From: Bacteroidetes bacterium ADurb.Bin217
Lineage (GTDB): Bacteria > Bacteroidota > Bacteroidia > Bacteroidales > UBA1715
Reading direction: 5' to 3'
Assembly: GCA_002069975.1 (NCBI GenBank)
Contig: MWCJ01000021.1
Span: forward strand, 1-45,022
DNA length: 45,022 nt
Under the pieces are notes generated by a model. It was not told the DNA's origin and did not search any database. It saw only the letters and a program-made list of their open reading frames with translations. This document shows, piece by piece, positions 10,601 to 19,345 of the stretch (positions are counted from its first letter, which is position 1; each line of letters opens with the position of its first letter). The position numbers and the translations under genes were made by a program.

Positions 10601-10840
10601 GGTTGTAGTAGCTCCACCTGTCCCGTATTCTTTGAGCAAAATAGAAATTCCGGTACCACTAAAAGCAGTTTTAATACTAACTCCCGGAAAAGCAAACGAA
10701 TACTTTAGAGGATTTGATGTATCGACTCTACCCGTTACTTGCACATGAGTATGCGAAGGGCGAATAAGTGTTTGAGAAAACCCAAATAAGGAAATGCTGC
10801 AAAAAATACAGCTCAACAAAAAAACATGATACGTGTTCAT
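7682..10840 (-). CDS. Secreted two-domain carbohydrate esterase (CE2 + CE4) with T9SS signal
   Basis: A 1052-residue exported enzyme with two esterase domains. After the signal peptide (1-22), residues about 25-135 form a jelly-roll and 150-375 an SGNH esterase, the CE2 acetyl-xylan esterase layout: Ser160 in FIGNSITCG, Gly210, Asn257 in LGTND, and Asp351/His353 in EDWHP. An Ig-like stretch (about 378-460) follows, then a CE4 polysaccharide deacetylase (NodB) domain with TFDD at 482-485, the metal histidines His533 and His537 in NHTKTH, and FAYPFG. Two or three beta-rich modules follow, ending in a type IX sorting domain (LELFPNP, SGVYFIQ, last residues KIIKL). It should remove acetyl groups from hemicellulose or other glycans outside the cell. 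The gene follows an AraC regulator on the same strand. TACTTTTG (10871-10864) is a good -7 element. Confidence 0.9.
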   Translation of the reverse strand: MNTYHVFLLSCIFCSISLFGFSQTLIRPSHTHVQVTGRVDTSNPLKYSFAFPGVSIKTAFSGTGISILLKEYGTGGATTTNYVSVIIDGGEPTVMQLYRNQTEYVLATNLQQGNHTVEVFKRTESNVGKIEFLGFTLPEGSQSIAPAALPTRKIEFIGNSITCGYGNEVSTTSPDKYHFTSANENNYMAWGAITARNLNAQYSCVAYSGRGLMQNNTGSKTGTLPLIYDNIIADSPTPVWNHYDYIPDVVVINLGTNDFSAEVSSATYKVDSTQFVETYIVFIQKLRAYYPNASFVCCVGTMMSDYYPVGGKHWTRIQNYVSSVAQYCNSQGDAKVYYLKLDPQSSPYGEDWHPTKKTQEQMATKLTNFIETNISWNDCKASVNLGETINIYYEQTPIILSSQSQLLDNVTYTWYKNGGVLAGETGTSITITDTVGAAGQYVVVRDSAGCRYHDDVVLTNHEISVGEVCKWRDNKRAAIALTFDDWSPGHPAIVVPELQKRGMVGTFNIFTNSISNWTSIQEAANLGNEIANHTKTHPDLTKIAIDELDDEIKNPDSDINSHITNQTVRTFAYPFGTFNIEIINYLKSMNYVAARGVGGISNYTYNFATNENDYYNTKVYSLGTTTSIQNFGREVNSVVNSGGMLTFLYHSVTSPTVVDNNYAAVPHAEFQYQLDTIQAYARKVWVGTYSDIITYHREARAASITQIQAPQTGTWIIDLHDTLSNNQLYNVPLTIVLPMNGVPYNCVKQNAQFVPIDSVYNDTIMFKAIPDAGTIELSVSPIRVDVQLSATEYSNSSSHQMQCTAVATSTEGIASVEFDFTEVQGGIVTVPESATAHTYTEYCAIAEGMELGYKRIYVTVVDNAGNIHKQTVGVHIIHGISVQSSSISQTPQTITFTITASDDMSIESIVGEFKTIQGVQYLPLEYVGEYRYTISFSSDEFAVGQTYARFVITDNSGNTERFQRIYSIVDKTNIVPMSQVSLELFPNPITSTVTIHHDIETKKITIFSNSGKVTSEIGIHSARSTTIDMSEYTSGVYFIQIDGGVLHKIIKL

Positions 10841-10863
10841 ACAATTACAATTTTAGGATTAAT

Positions 10864-10871
10864 CAAAAGTA
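10864..10871 (-). promoter_or_regulatory. Candidate -7 element upstream of the CE2-CE4 esterase
   Basis: On the minus strand this reads TACTTTTG, an exact TAnnTTTG element, 23 bases before the start codon. The nearest TTTG (10900-10897) is 25 bases away rather than 19-21, so the promoter may need the neighbouring activator. That dependence is inference. Confidence 0.45.
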
Positions 10872-10939
10872 ACAGAAATAGGAAGAAATAGCTTAACAAA
10901 AATCCCTAAAATGCTTAACATTTTTGGGAAGCAAACATT

Positions 10940-12022
10940 TTAAAGGCTTTCGCGGTATGCACCTGGAGAACAATTCATACATTCTTTAAACACTCTATTG
11001 AAGTGTTGTACGCTATTATATCCTACAGCAAATGCTATTTCAGAAATTTGCAACGACGAATTACGCAACAAATGCAACGACTCTTCTATTCGAATTTTGT
11101 TGAGATATTGCTTAAAATTCATATCTACATGTTGTTTGAGTATTTCCGAAACTTGTTCATCATATATTCCGGCAGATTTTGCAACATCAGAAATTTTCAA
11201 TTCGGGATTTCGATACTCTGTAGCAAGAATTTTCACAATTTCTGTAAACATGGTATTTTGATTTTGTGAAATGGCAATATGTTCAATAGGAAGAAACAAT
11301 TTTTGTATTGAATTCTTTTTGAATTTCCAAACTACAATTAATATAATGTAATAACATACAGCAAAATACAAAAAAAGATGAACAAGTGGCTGGAGAGCAT
11401 ATACAAGCTTTAATTCTGTAATTTCGAATTGCATTGACGTGTTAAGAGGAATAGTACTTTCGGAATATAACCACATATATTTGGTTTGTTCAAACGAAGA
11501 AGCAAGCACATCATGTGTTTTTCGGGGATTCAACGTGTACCACCATTCGGGAATTTCATTAATATCTTCGGTCCTAATCGCAAAATTATTCACACCTTGT
11601 TCTAAGGTAAGCGTTTTGAGATACAAAGCATAGGACAAGGTATTAACCGAATCGCTGTACTGCGGAATAAACTGATTGTGACGAATAGACAAACGCATAT
11701 CTTGCTTTGCAAGCAATTGCAAGTGAATAGTATAATGAGAAATATCAAATAATTGTTGATTGTTTTTTTCTATTTGAACTCCGGCAAAAGGAAATTGATA
11801 CCCTGCTTTAAGTTGAAATTTGACATGTGCTGCATGTTCGATTTTAGTAACTGTGCATTGCGAATTTCCGAGAACTACCGAATCTGAAAATGCACGAATG
11901 GAATAATCAGAAGAATTTAGTATATCAATATCTGGTTTATGAATAATTGCATATACTATTACAAAGCATACAAATGGTAGCAATACAATTCCAATAAACT
12001 TATAATTGAACAGTAATTTCAT
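10940..12022 (-). CDS. Membrane-anchored AraC-family regulator
   Basis: A 360-residue protein with a transmembrane helix near the N-terminus (GIVLLPFVCFVIVYAII), an extracytoplasmic beta-rich domain of about 165 residues that resembles carbohydrate-binding jelly-rolls, a second transmembrane helix (about 208-235, VHLFLYFAVCYYIILIVVW), and a C-terminal AraC double helix-turn-helix (about 258-358, with ISDVAKSAGI and ISEIAFAVGYNSVQHFNRVFK). It therefore looks like a one-component receptor that senses something outside and binds DNA inside. The frame opens at a TTG (12034), but the ATG at 12022 gives the typical N-terminus. It lies 61 bases after the hybrid kinase and 99 bases before the esterase, same strand, which suggests it controls the esterase. 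Confidence 0.85.
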   Translation of the reverse strand: MKLLFNYKFIGIVLLPFVCFVIVYAIIHKPDIDILNSSDYSIRAFSDSVVLGNSQCTVTKIEHAAHVKFQLKAGYQFPFAGVQIEKNNQQLFDISHYTIHLQLLAKQDMRLSIRHNQFIPQYSDSVNTLSYALYLKTLTLEQGVNNFAIRTEDINEIPEWWYTLNPRKTHDVLASSFEQTKYMWLYSESTIPLNTSMQFEITELKLVYALQPLVHLFLYFAVCYYIILIVVWKFKKNSIQKLFLPIEHIAISQNQNTMFTEIVKILATEYRNPELKISDVAKSAGIYDEQVSEILKQHVDMNFKQYLNKIRIEESLHLLRNSSLQISEIAFAVGYNSVQHFNRVFKECMNCSPGAYRESL

Positions 12023-12083
12023 TTGTAGATGCAATGGGGTTAAAAGTTTATGGGAACATTAATCTTCAATCTTTCAATTAAAA

Positions 12084-15000
12084 CTATAAATATTTGCTTA
12101 GTAAATCAATCAAATCTTTACGTTTATATGGTTTTTCGATATAATTCTCGCACCCTACTTTTATGCAATTGAGTTTTGAATCGTAGTTAGCATACGCTGT
12201 TTGTGCAATAACAGGAATATCTTTATCAATAGCTTTAATTTCTTGAGTTGCTGTATACCCATTCATTACCGGCATTTGTATATCCATAAGAATAATGTCG
12301 ATATCGCGTTGATATTGTTTGAACATTTCAACACCTTCGGCACCATTTTGAGCCCACAAAATCGAAATATTTGTTTTTGCCAATACTTCACGAACCAAAT
12401 CATAATTATTTTCTTCGTCTTCAACAAGCAACAATGTTTTTTGTGACCAATCTTTTGTTTCAACTATTTTTTCTACAACTTGTTGTTCCGCTTTTTTAAG
12501 CCCTTTCATTTTTTCTACAGGCAACGAAAATTTAATAGTTGTTCCTTTGCCTTTTTCCGATTCTGCCCACATTTTACCGCCCAAAAGCTCTACAATTTTT
12601 TTAGTAACAGCTAATCCTAATCCACCTACGATAATAGTTTCGTCCGACTGTTGATTCGAATTAAAAATAGCATCAAGTTTTTCCGAAGGGATTCCTTCGC
12701 CGGTATCTTTTACAAAAAACACTAACTCTATATTATTTTCGAGTTTTGCATTTTCAATTATTTCGTACCCAAATTCAACACTACCATTCGAAGTAAATTT
12801 AATAGAGTTACCCAACAAATTCATCATTATTTGTCGGAATCGGAACGTATCGGTATAGAACGAAAAATTTTCTTCGAGCGAGGGTACATTTAAATTGAGT
12901 TGAATATGCTTTTTACCTATATACTGTTTACTTTCCGAAAATGAATCTTGCAATTCTTGCAACACCGTATTTACATAACATTGCGAATAATTAAGATGCA
13001 TTTTGCCTGCTTCAATTTTAGAAATATCTATAAAATTCTCAATCATATGCAGTGCATACACGCTACTTTCTTGATTTGATTCTAAAAATGCTTGCTTTTC
13101 ATCAAGTGATATATCGTCGCGTTTTAATAAATCGGCAAACACATGAATTGCTTGTTTAACTGTAGTAACACTGGTATGTTCTTGAATTTCTTGTTCTAAA
13201 TGCGTTAACTTTTTAGTACGTTTTTTTGCAGCACTTGAACGTTGCTCCAATTCTTTTTTCTCCGAAATATCAACTAACACAGCCTCTAATGCTATAGGCT
13301 GTTGTTTTGCATCGCGTATAATAGTACTATATTGTGCAACCCACTTTTCTTTACCTGATTTTGTTATTATTTTATATTCCATTATAGGAGGAACTTTTCC
13401 CTCAATCATGTATTTACGGAATTTTTTAAAATCATCTTTTCCTTCAGAAATTATAAGTTTACGAAACATCATACTATCGGTATAGAAATCCTGCTGCGAA
13501 TAGCCGGTAAATGTTTCAACAGCAGGACTTACATAATCGAACATTTCCGACGGCAGTATAATTCTGAACACCATTTCGCGGGTATTTTGCTCAAGCAACT
13601 CAAAATTTTTCTGAACTAAATCTTTTAATTCGGTTACAGCTTGTGTTTGTTTTTTTGATTCAGCTATTTCCTCATCTTTATCAATAATAAGCTGTGAATA
13701 CTGTTGACGCTGTTCGGCAATATCGTTTTCTAATTTTGCATGTATTTCTTGCTGTACCAAAAAATCGGCATCTTGTTGTTTTATTTTTTCTTCTTGTTCT
13801 TGAATACGTTCTATTTTCGATTGTATTTCCCCCATTCGTTGTTCAACTTGCTCTTGTAATTTGTTTCGCATAGAAACTACAGATTGTAAACGAATTACAT
13901 ATACCACATACACAAGCCCAATTCCTAATAACACTATAGTTACATAAAAAAACCAATATTCCCAAAATTCTTTTTGAATATGTATATGTACTCGCAATTC
14001 AGTATCAATAGGAGAATCAGTATATCTTTTTTGAATTCGCAGTACATAGTCGCCTCCTTGTAATTTTGTGAAATTCACAAAATTAGCATCTTGCAATACA
14101 GCCCATTCATCCATATAGCCTTCGAGAATATAAATGTAATCACTTGATTCTAACATATTGTATTCAAAATCAGAAAAATACACAGCTATATTATCTTCTT
14201 TACTAGGAATAATTATATGATATTCATTATTTAAATATTCAACTCGAGCTTTTGTTTGAGGCGAAAACACAGAAACACCTTGCAACATTACGTCAGACAA
14301 TTGAATAGATTGCAAACGTTCTATAGGTTGTACTGTTCGAGTATTAATCGTTACTATTCCTTTTTCTGCACCTATAAACCATGTAGAGTTATATTCAGCA
14401 AATGCCTCGCGACTAATTTCGCCTAAATTTGAAGTTGCATATTCTCGAATTTTTCTGGTTTTAGAATTCACTGAATACATTCCATTTTCTGTAAATAACC
14501 ATAAAGTATCGCCTGAAACACAAAGCGATTGTATAGATTTTCGCTGCAATTCATGGTCAACTTTAAAGGAATATATTGAATCTACCAAAGCATCGTAATA
14601 ACACAAACCCTGTTTAGTTGCTATCCACACTTTGCCTTTTGAATCTTGTGCAAAGGTTGTAATTGTATTGCTTGTAAGACCTTTGTGGGTATGAACAATA
14701 TATCGTGATACTCCTTTCTTATGAATCTTCGAAATTCCATAATATGAACCTATCCACAATGAACCTTGAACATCTTCGAAAAAGCACGTTACTCCATTAC
14801 AACTTAATGCCTCTTTTGGATTATCTGATTTTGTAGAATAATGTTTTACTAGTTTTTTTGCAGCAATATCAAATACATACACACCATGCTCATATGAACC
14901 TATCCACAGTTGCTTTTTCGAATCACAAAATACATTCGATATGTTTGTATGCGGTATTTGTTGCAATTCTTTTACAAAATCAAATGTTTGTGTTTTCATA

Positions 15001-16262
15001 TTATACGCAAACACGCCTTTATTATAAGTTGCAATCCATACATGAGTATCGTCGGCACTCAATGATGTAACTATATTGTCGAATTCAAAATTTTGAAATT
15101 TTGTTTTATAATCTATATGTTGCAAAGATTGTGTTTGTAAATTATATATAAACAAACCGTTGCCATCGGTACCTATATACAATGTGTTATTTTTTTGCAA
15201 AACAGACAGGATTTTTTGTTCATATACATGTGCAGGCAATTGCAACACATCAAATGTTTGGTATTGTTGTAATGCTATACTTACGCCGCCGTATGAATGT
15301 GCAATCCATAAGGTATTAAACGAATCTTTATACACCTTCTCAACATGCAGATTTATAAGCTTATTGTTATACACAACGGCTGAAAAACGCTTCTCAGAAA
15401 TAGAAATTTCATACATACCACTCCCCCGAGTTGACACAAACAATGTATTGTCTGAAATTTGCTCGATTGAAGAAATATATTTTTCGGAATTTGATACCCG
15501 AGTATTCGGAAATGCAAACGATGCTATTTGTTTATTATTTTCGTAAATATACACACCACCATATACATCGCTTACGCATATTCTATTTTTGGTTAATACT
15601 TTCACACTCGAAATTGGATACGCTAAAGTATCAATTACAGTTACTCTCCCCGAAATATGAACTATATACAACAACCCACCTTTATCGCCAACCACAACAG
15701 CTTGCGAAGCTATAGAATCAATAGAAGTAGGAATGTGTTTTGGCGTGAATGATTTATAGGGAATTTGAACCAGTGAATCGTTTTGAGGAGTATACACATA
15801 CAATTCTTTGGAATCGGTTCGCAACACACACACATCTTGAGCAAATGGTTCTATTTGCCATACCGGTTTTAAATATGGCTTACCTTCGGCATTGTAAAAC
15901 GAAAATTTAGAGAATGTTCCGGTTTCATGATTATATTTATCTAACCCGGCAGTAGTTCCCACCCACACACCATACGAACTGTGCGATGCAACAGCATACA
16001 CATGATTATGAGAAATTCCATATGAAGGATACTGCTCATTGGCGTAATATCGTTTTGCTTTATTACCATCGTAGCGTGTAAGCCCATCTTGAGTAGCTAT
16101 CCACACAAATCCATGAGAATCTTGCGTTATGTCGTGAATTTTACCGTTAGACAAACCTAAATCTTGCGTAAAAGCAACTATCTTCTGATTGGTTACTGTC
16201 TGTGCACTTACACTATGAATTGCTCCTAAAAGAGCTATAATAAAGTAAAAATATCTTTGCAT
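12084..16262 (-). CDS. Hybrid sensor kinase with Reg_prop sensor and receiver domain; phosphoacceptor His not in place
   Basis: A 1392-residue sensor. After a signal peptide come two seven-bladed Reg_prop propellers (to about 680; repeats such as HGFVWIATQDGLTRYDG), a Y_Y_Y module (about 690-755), one transmembrane helix (about 768-788), a long coiled coil, a PAS domain (about 885-1000), a dimerisation region, an HATPase_c domain (about 1130-1245, with NLLGNSIKFT, DTGEGIP and GGLGLAV) and a receiver domain (about 1270-1390, phospho-Asp1327 in LMDIQMP, Lys in EKPY). Unlike classic HTCS regulators it lacks an AraC output. Where the H-box SHEIRTPLN should be, the sequence reads HTSVTTVKQ, so the catalytic histidine is replaced by Thr, with His1029 one residue early. 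The ATP-binding part looks intact. Upstream of the AraC regulator and esterase genes on the same strand. Confidence 0.9.
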   Translation of the reverse strand: MQRYFYFIIALLGAIHSVSAQTVTNQKIVAFTQDLGLSNGKIHDITQDSHGFVWIATQDGLTRYDGNKAKRYYANEQYPSYGISHNHVYAVASHSSYGVWVGTTAGLDKYNHETGTFSKFSFYNAEGKPYLKPVWQIEPFAQDVCVLRTDSKELYVYTPQNDSLVQIPYKSFTPKHIPTSIDSIASQAVVVGDKGGLLYIVHISGRVTVIDTLAYPISSVKVLTKNRICVSDVYGGVYIYENNKQIASFAFPNTRVSNSEKYISSIEQISDNTLFVSTRGSGMYEISISEKRFSAVVYNNKLINLHVEKVYKDSFNTLWIAHSYGGVSIALQQYQTFDVLQLPAHVYEQKILSVLQKNNTLYIGTDGNGLFIYNLQTQSLQHIDYKTKFQNFEFDNIVTSLSADDTHVWIATYNKGVFAYNMKTQTFDFVKELQQIPHTNISNVFCDSKKQLWIGSYEHGVYVFDIAAKKLVKHYSTKSDNPKEALSCNGVTCFFEDVQGSLWIGSYYGISKIHKKGVSRYIVHTHKGLTSNTITTFAQDSKGKVWIATKQGLCYYDALVDSIYSFKVDHELQRKSIQSLCVSGDTLWLFTENGMYSVNSKTRKIREYATSNLGEISREAFAEYNSTWFIGAEKGIVTINTRTVQPIERLQSIQLSDVMLQGVSVFSPQTKARVEYLNNEYHIIIPSKEDNIAVYFSDFEYNMLESSDYIYILEGYMDEWAVLQDANFVNFTKLQGGDYVLRIQKRYTDSPIDTELRVHIHIQKEFWEYWFFYVTIVLLGIGLVYVVYVIRLQSVVSMRNKLQEQVEQRMGEIQSKIERIQEQEEKIKQQDADFLVQQEIHAKLENDIAEQRQQYSQLIIDKDEEIAESKKQTQAVTELKDLVQKNFELLEQNTREMVFRIILPSEMFDYVSPAVETFTGYSQQDFYTDSMMFRKLIISEGKDDFKKFRKYMIEGKVPPIMEYKIITKSGKEKWVAQYSTIIRDAKQQPIALEAVLVDISEKKELEQRSSAAKKRTKKLTHLEQEIQEHTSVTTVKQAIHVFADLLKRDDISLDEKQAFLESNQESSVYALHMIENFIDISKIEAGKMHLNYSQCYVNTVLQELQDSFSESKQYIGKKHIQLNLNVPSLEENFSFYTDTFRFRQIMMNLLGNSIKFTSNGSVEFGYEIIENAKLENNIELVFFVKDTGEGIPSEKLDAIFNSNQQSDETIIVGGLGLAVTKKIVELLGGKMWAESEKGKGTTIKFSLPVEKMKGLKKAEQQVVEKIVETKDWSQKTLLLVEDEENNYDLVREVLAKTNISILWAQNGAEGVEMFKQYQRDIDIILMDIQMPVMNGYTATQEIKAIDKDIPVIAQTAYANYDSKLNCIKVGCENYIEKPYKRKDLIDLLSKYL

Positions 16263-16412
16263 AATTTGTATCCGTAACTACTATAGTTCACACTGTTACA
16301 CAATTTTATATTCAGAAAAAAACATATACTTTTTATACTAAACATTAAAAATGTATTCACAGGAACTCTTTCATACAAAGTAACTACTTAGTTTTAGAAT
16401 TAAAAAATTATT

Positions 16413-17438
16413 TTATCGTTTTTTTCTTGTTGCTCCTTTGATATATATCAGCGTTGCTCCGAATTTATATTTCTGAAACGAAGCATCTTGATACAACAAA
16501 TGACCATAATCTCTATCGAGAATACCACGAATTTTTGCTTTAAGCACTCCATTGCCAACACCATGAATAAATACAACTTTTTCTACACCTTCGGACATGG
16601 CTCTTGCCAACTCTTTTTCGAATGTTTGCAATTGAATATCTAATTTTGCGGCAGCATCGAGCCCTAATTCATTGTCAACCAATTCGTGTATATGTAAATC
16701 TATTTCGCGGATGTGCTCCTTTTCTTTTACCTCCGGCACATGAGTATACATATCCTGCGAAATTTTTTCGTGTAAAATTGCTTCTAAATTTGGCATTTCA
16801 GCGTCTTGTTCAAATGCCGAAATCTTGGTCTTTGGCATTTCAACTACATAAGCATCTTCATCAAAAAAATCGTTGACTGTAAACACACCCGGTTTATAGA
16901 ATTTTACAGGATGTATTACAAATTCAATACTCAACGGAGGTAATGCCTGAAAGGCTTTGGTTTTAAACAATACTGTTTGAACTAAAATATGCGTAATATC
17001 AGAAATTTCTTCGTATGAAAGTTGCTGCACAAACACTTTGGTATTTGGTTCAATGAGAATATGTTGCAAATACTCGCACTGTGTATTTTTTTGCACAAAC
17101 ACCACCAAATTTGCATAATAGTTACAATCGTTTATTACATATACATCAAACAATTTAGAATCAGTAGTATTTCGAACAAATCCTATATAAAAATTTGGAG
17201 TATCGTTACCTTCAATATCTTCCGTTTCTGTTACTACCGTTTGCGTAATTTGAGATGCATCCGACGCCTGCTCCGAATTTTCGTTTTTTTGAATACACAC
17301 AAGTTCTCGCACAAGCACAGGTATTTGAAATCCCGATTCATCTATAATTTCAACCATAGTATTGCTCAAAATCTTTGAAACCTTACCTCCTCCAACATCG
17401 TTCAGATACCTTACCGTATCGCCTACATGTAATTCCAT
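16413..17438 (-). CDS. DUF2027/Smr-domain protein
   Basis: A 341-residue cytoplasmic protein. The N-terminal 50 residues (LHVGDTVRYLNDVGGGKVSK) are an SH3-like barrel as in DUF2027 proteins of Bacteroidota, followed by a beta-rich middle domain and a C-terminal Smr domain (about 245-341) with DLHIHEL, VVFIHGVGNGVLKAKIR and the final strand GATLIYIK. Smr domains are related to the nuclease part of MutS2, but no MutS ATPase is present and the cellular role of this family is not established. It is divergently transcribed from queA with back-to-back promoter elements between them. Confidence 0.88.
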   Translation of the reverse strand: MELHVGDTVRYLNDVGGGKVSKILSNTMVEIIDESGFQIPVLVRELVCIQKNENSEQASDASQITQTVVTETEDIEGNDTPNFYIGFVRNTTDSKLFDVYVINDCNYYANLVVFVQKNTQCEYLQHILIEPNTKVFVQQLSYEEISDITHILVQTVLFKTKAFQALPPLSIEFVIHPVKFYKPGVFTVNDFFDEDAYVVEMPKTKISAFEQDAEMPNLEAILHEKISQDMYTHVPEVKEKEHIREIDLHIHELVDNELGLDAAAKLDIQLQTFEKELARAMSEGVEKVVFIHGVGNGVLKAKIRGILDRDYGHLLYQDASFQKYKFGATLIYIKGATRKKR

Positions 17439-17459
17439 ACTTCATATTTTTTTACCCAA

Positions 17460-17477
17460 CAAAGTTATGTATTTTTG
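17460..17477. promoter_or_regulatory. Overlapping divergent -7 elements for DUF2027-Smr and queA
   Basis: TAACTTTG on the minus strand (17467-17460) and TATTTTTG on the plus strand (17470-17477) are both exact TAnnTTTG elements, each about 21 bases from its start codon. The -33 boxes are not clear on either side. Polymerases at the two would overlap, so the genes may compete. Confidence 0.5.
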
Positions 17478-17497
17478 CAAATAAAATTACGCTTTCG

Positions 17498-18721
17498 ATG
17501 AATGATTTTACATATACCCCTATTGCCGAGTATGCATACAACTTGCCCGACGAAAAAATCGCAAAATATCCTTTAGAACAAAGAGATTCGTCGAAACTGC
17601 TTGTATATAAAAATCAAGAGATTATCGATAGCTCTTTTTCGCAGTGTGTCAATTTTTTACCTTCTGGTTCGTTGATGGTATTTAACAACACCAAAGTTAT
17701 ACAAGCACGCATTCATTTGCACAAATCTACCGGAGCTCACATAGAAATTTTTTGTTTGGAGCCTCATACGCCATCGAATTACGAACAAAATTTAGCTGCT
17801 ACCCAACACTGCACATGGCATTGTTTGGTTGGCAATGCAAAAAAGTGGAAACAAGAACCCCTGTACACTACCATACTTATTGCAAATACGGAGATTACGT
17901 TTACTGCCACAAAAAAAGAAATAGCAGATAATTCCTACAGCATAGAATTTTCGTGGACCGGTGGGCACACATTTGGCGAAGTATTAGAAGCTATAGGTAA
18001 ACTACCTATCCCTCCTTATTTACATCGCGAAACCGAAGATATAGATATTATTCGGTATCAGACTATGTATGCTCAACAGCACGGATCGGTGGCGGCTCCT
18101 ACGGCAGGCTTACACTTTACGCCCGAGGTTATGCTCGCATGCAGCAACAAAAACATTGCAAGCCAATATGTTACCCTACATGTAGGTGCAGGAACATTTA
18201 AACCTGTTACGTCTACGCATGTAAACCAACACAGTATGCACCGCGAATATTTTACGGTACAAGCAACATGTATTCAAGATATTATTCAACACCAATCTCA
18301 CATAATTGCTGTAGGAACCACTTCGGTTCGCACGTTGGAATCGTTGTATTGGATAGGAGTAAAATTACACCTCAACATAGCTCAACCTTTTGAAATTTCG
18401 CAATGGGAACCATACCAACTACCGCAACACATTTCGGTAGACCAATCCCTTACTGCCATAATCGATTGGTGCAACTCGCACAATATGCAATCTATTGAAG
18501 CATATACACAAATTATGATTATACCCGGGTATTCGTGGAAAATTGTATCAACTATGTTTACAAACTTTCATCAACCACAAAGCACCTTATTACTTTTGGT
18601 TGCATCGTTTGTTGGCGAACAATGGAAAACTATATATTCCCATGCTATCAATACCAATTATCGTTTTTTAAGTTATGGAGATAGTTCGTTGTTGTGTAGA
18701 AAAAAATGTCTGATTGTCTGA
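17498..18721 (+). CDS. queA: S-adenosylmethionine:tRNA ribosyltransferase-isomerase
   Basis: QueA transfers and isomerises the ribosyl part of SAM onto 7-aminomethyl-7-deazaguanine in tRNA, making epoxyqueuosine. Family blocks are clear: YNLPDEKIAKYPLEQRDSSK near the start, GSVAAPTAGLHFT, LHVGAGTFKPV, HREY and TSVRTLES. The frame is open from 17375, but that part overlaps the divergent gene and lacks homology pattern; the ATG at 17498 gives the usual N-terminus (407 residues, towards the long end for the family). Oddly, the last codons and stop are made by the TGTCTGAT repeat that begins the next intergenic region, so the natural C-terminus may have been altered by the repeat. Confidence 0.95.
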   Translation: MNDFTYTPIAEYAYNLPDEKIAKYPLEQRDSSKLLVYKNQEIIDSSFSQCVNFLPSGSLMVFNNTKVIQARIHLHKSTGAHIEIFCLEPHTPSNYEQNLAATQHCTWHCLVGNAKKWKQEPLYTTILIANTEITFTATKKEIADNSYSIEFSWTGGHTFGEVLEAIGKLPIPPYLHRETEDIDIIRYQTMYAQQHGSVAAPTAGLHFTPEVMLACSNKNIASQYVTLHVGAGTFKPVTSTHVNQHSMHREYFTVQATCIQDIIQHQSHIIAVGTTSVRTLESLYWIGVKLHLNIAQPFEISQWEPYQLPQHISVDQSLTAIIDWCNSHNMQSIEAYTQIMIIPGYSWKIVSTMFTNFHQPQSTLLLLVASFVGEQWKTIYSHAINTNYRFLSYGDSSLLCRKKCLIV

Positions 18722-19100
18722 TTGTCTGAATGTCGAAAGTTCCCTATACCTTAAACCCTATACCTCTACACCCATAAATCAATGCGCCGTTAGGTGCATA
18801 ATATCGGTAGAAATAGGATAATCGGGAATTAATTCCGTGCCGTTAGGTACGGAACAAACGTATTCCATGTCGGAGTGTCTCAATGTCTGAAGAGTCTAAA
18901 AGAATCAAAGGGCATTTTGCTTTTAATCCCGGAGAGATGAAATTATTATAGAATTTGCACAAAAAATTACCACCCAAAACCCCGACGGGGTGACATTACG
19001 GTAAGTATCACGTGAAATATGAACGAAGATTCCATATCGGAATGTCTCAACGTCTGATTGTCTGAAGAGTCTAAAAGGTCTAAAAGGTCTGAAAAAACTT
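18704..19100. repeat. Cluster of dispersed repeats after queA
   Basis: No gene is seen from the end of queA to the glutathione peroxidase gene (about 620 bases). TGTCTGAT words run from 18706 over the queA stop, and again near 18870-18900 and 19030-19090. Hairpins GCGCCGTTAGGTGC (18784-18797), TTCCGT/ACGGAA (18833-18854) and ACCCCGACGGGGT (18979-18991) are each present, two of them followed by a similar tail (ATAATATCGGTAG, GACATTACGGTAA). Positions 18744-18903 recur inverted at 30328-30489. Confidence 0.7.
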
Positions 19101-19143
19101 ATTATCTGTAGTTTTGAATCTAATACTGAACTATGGTTGTAGT

Positions 19144-19197
19144 ATCCCCTTGAGGGGATTATAGGGGTGAATCTATGGGCAACCACAAGGGTTTGCC
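19144..19197. repeat. Hairpin plus dispersed 21-base element
   Basis: ATCCCC-TTGA-GGGGAT (19144-19159) forms a short hairpin. The element at 19177-19197 (GGGCAACCACAAGGG...) is the inverted copy of 2906-2926 with one difference. From here to 19345 the DNA holds only ATTAAAAATTAAC and CCGTATCCCC words and AT-rich sequence. Confidence 0.55.
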
Positions 19198-19345
19198 CCA
19201 ACACTGTATCCAATTAAAAATTAACCCGTATCCCCTTCCCCACCACAAAAAAATCATTCCATGAATACCCAAATAAATTGTGAAATAGAGTAAAGAATAA
19301 CCGAAAAAATCGTCTATATTTACAAAACATCTAACAATTACGAAT

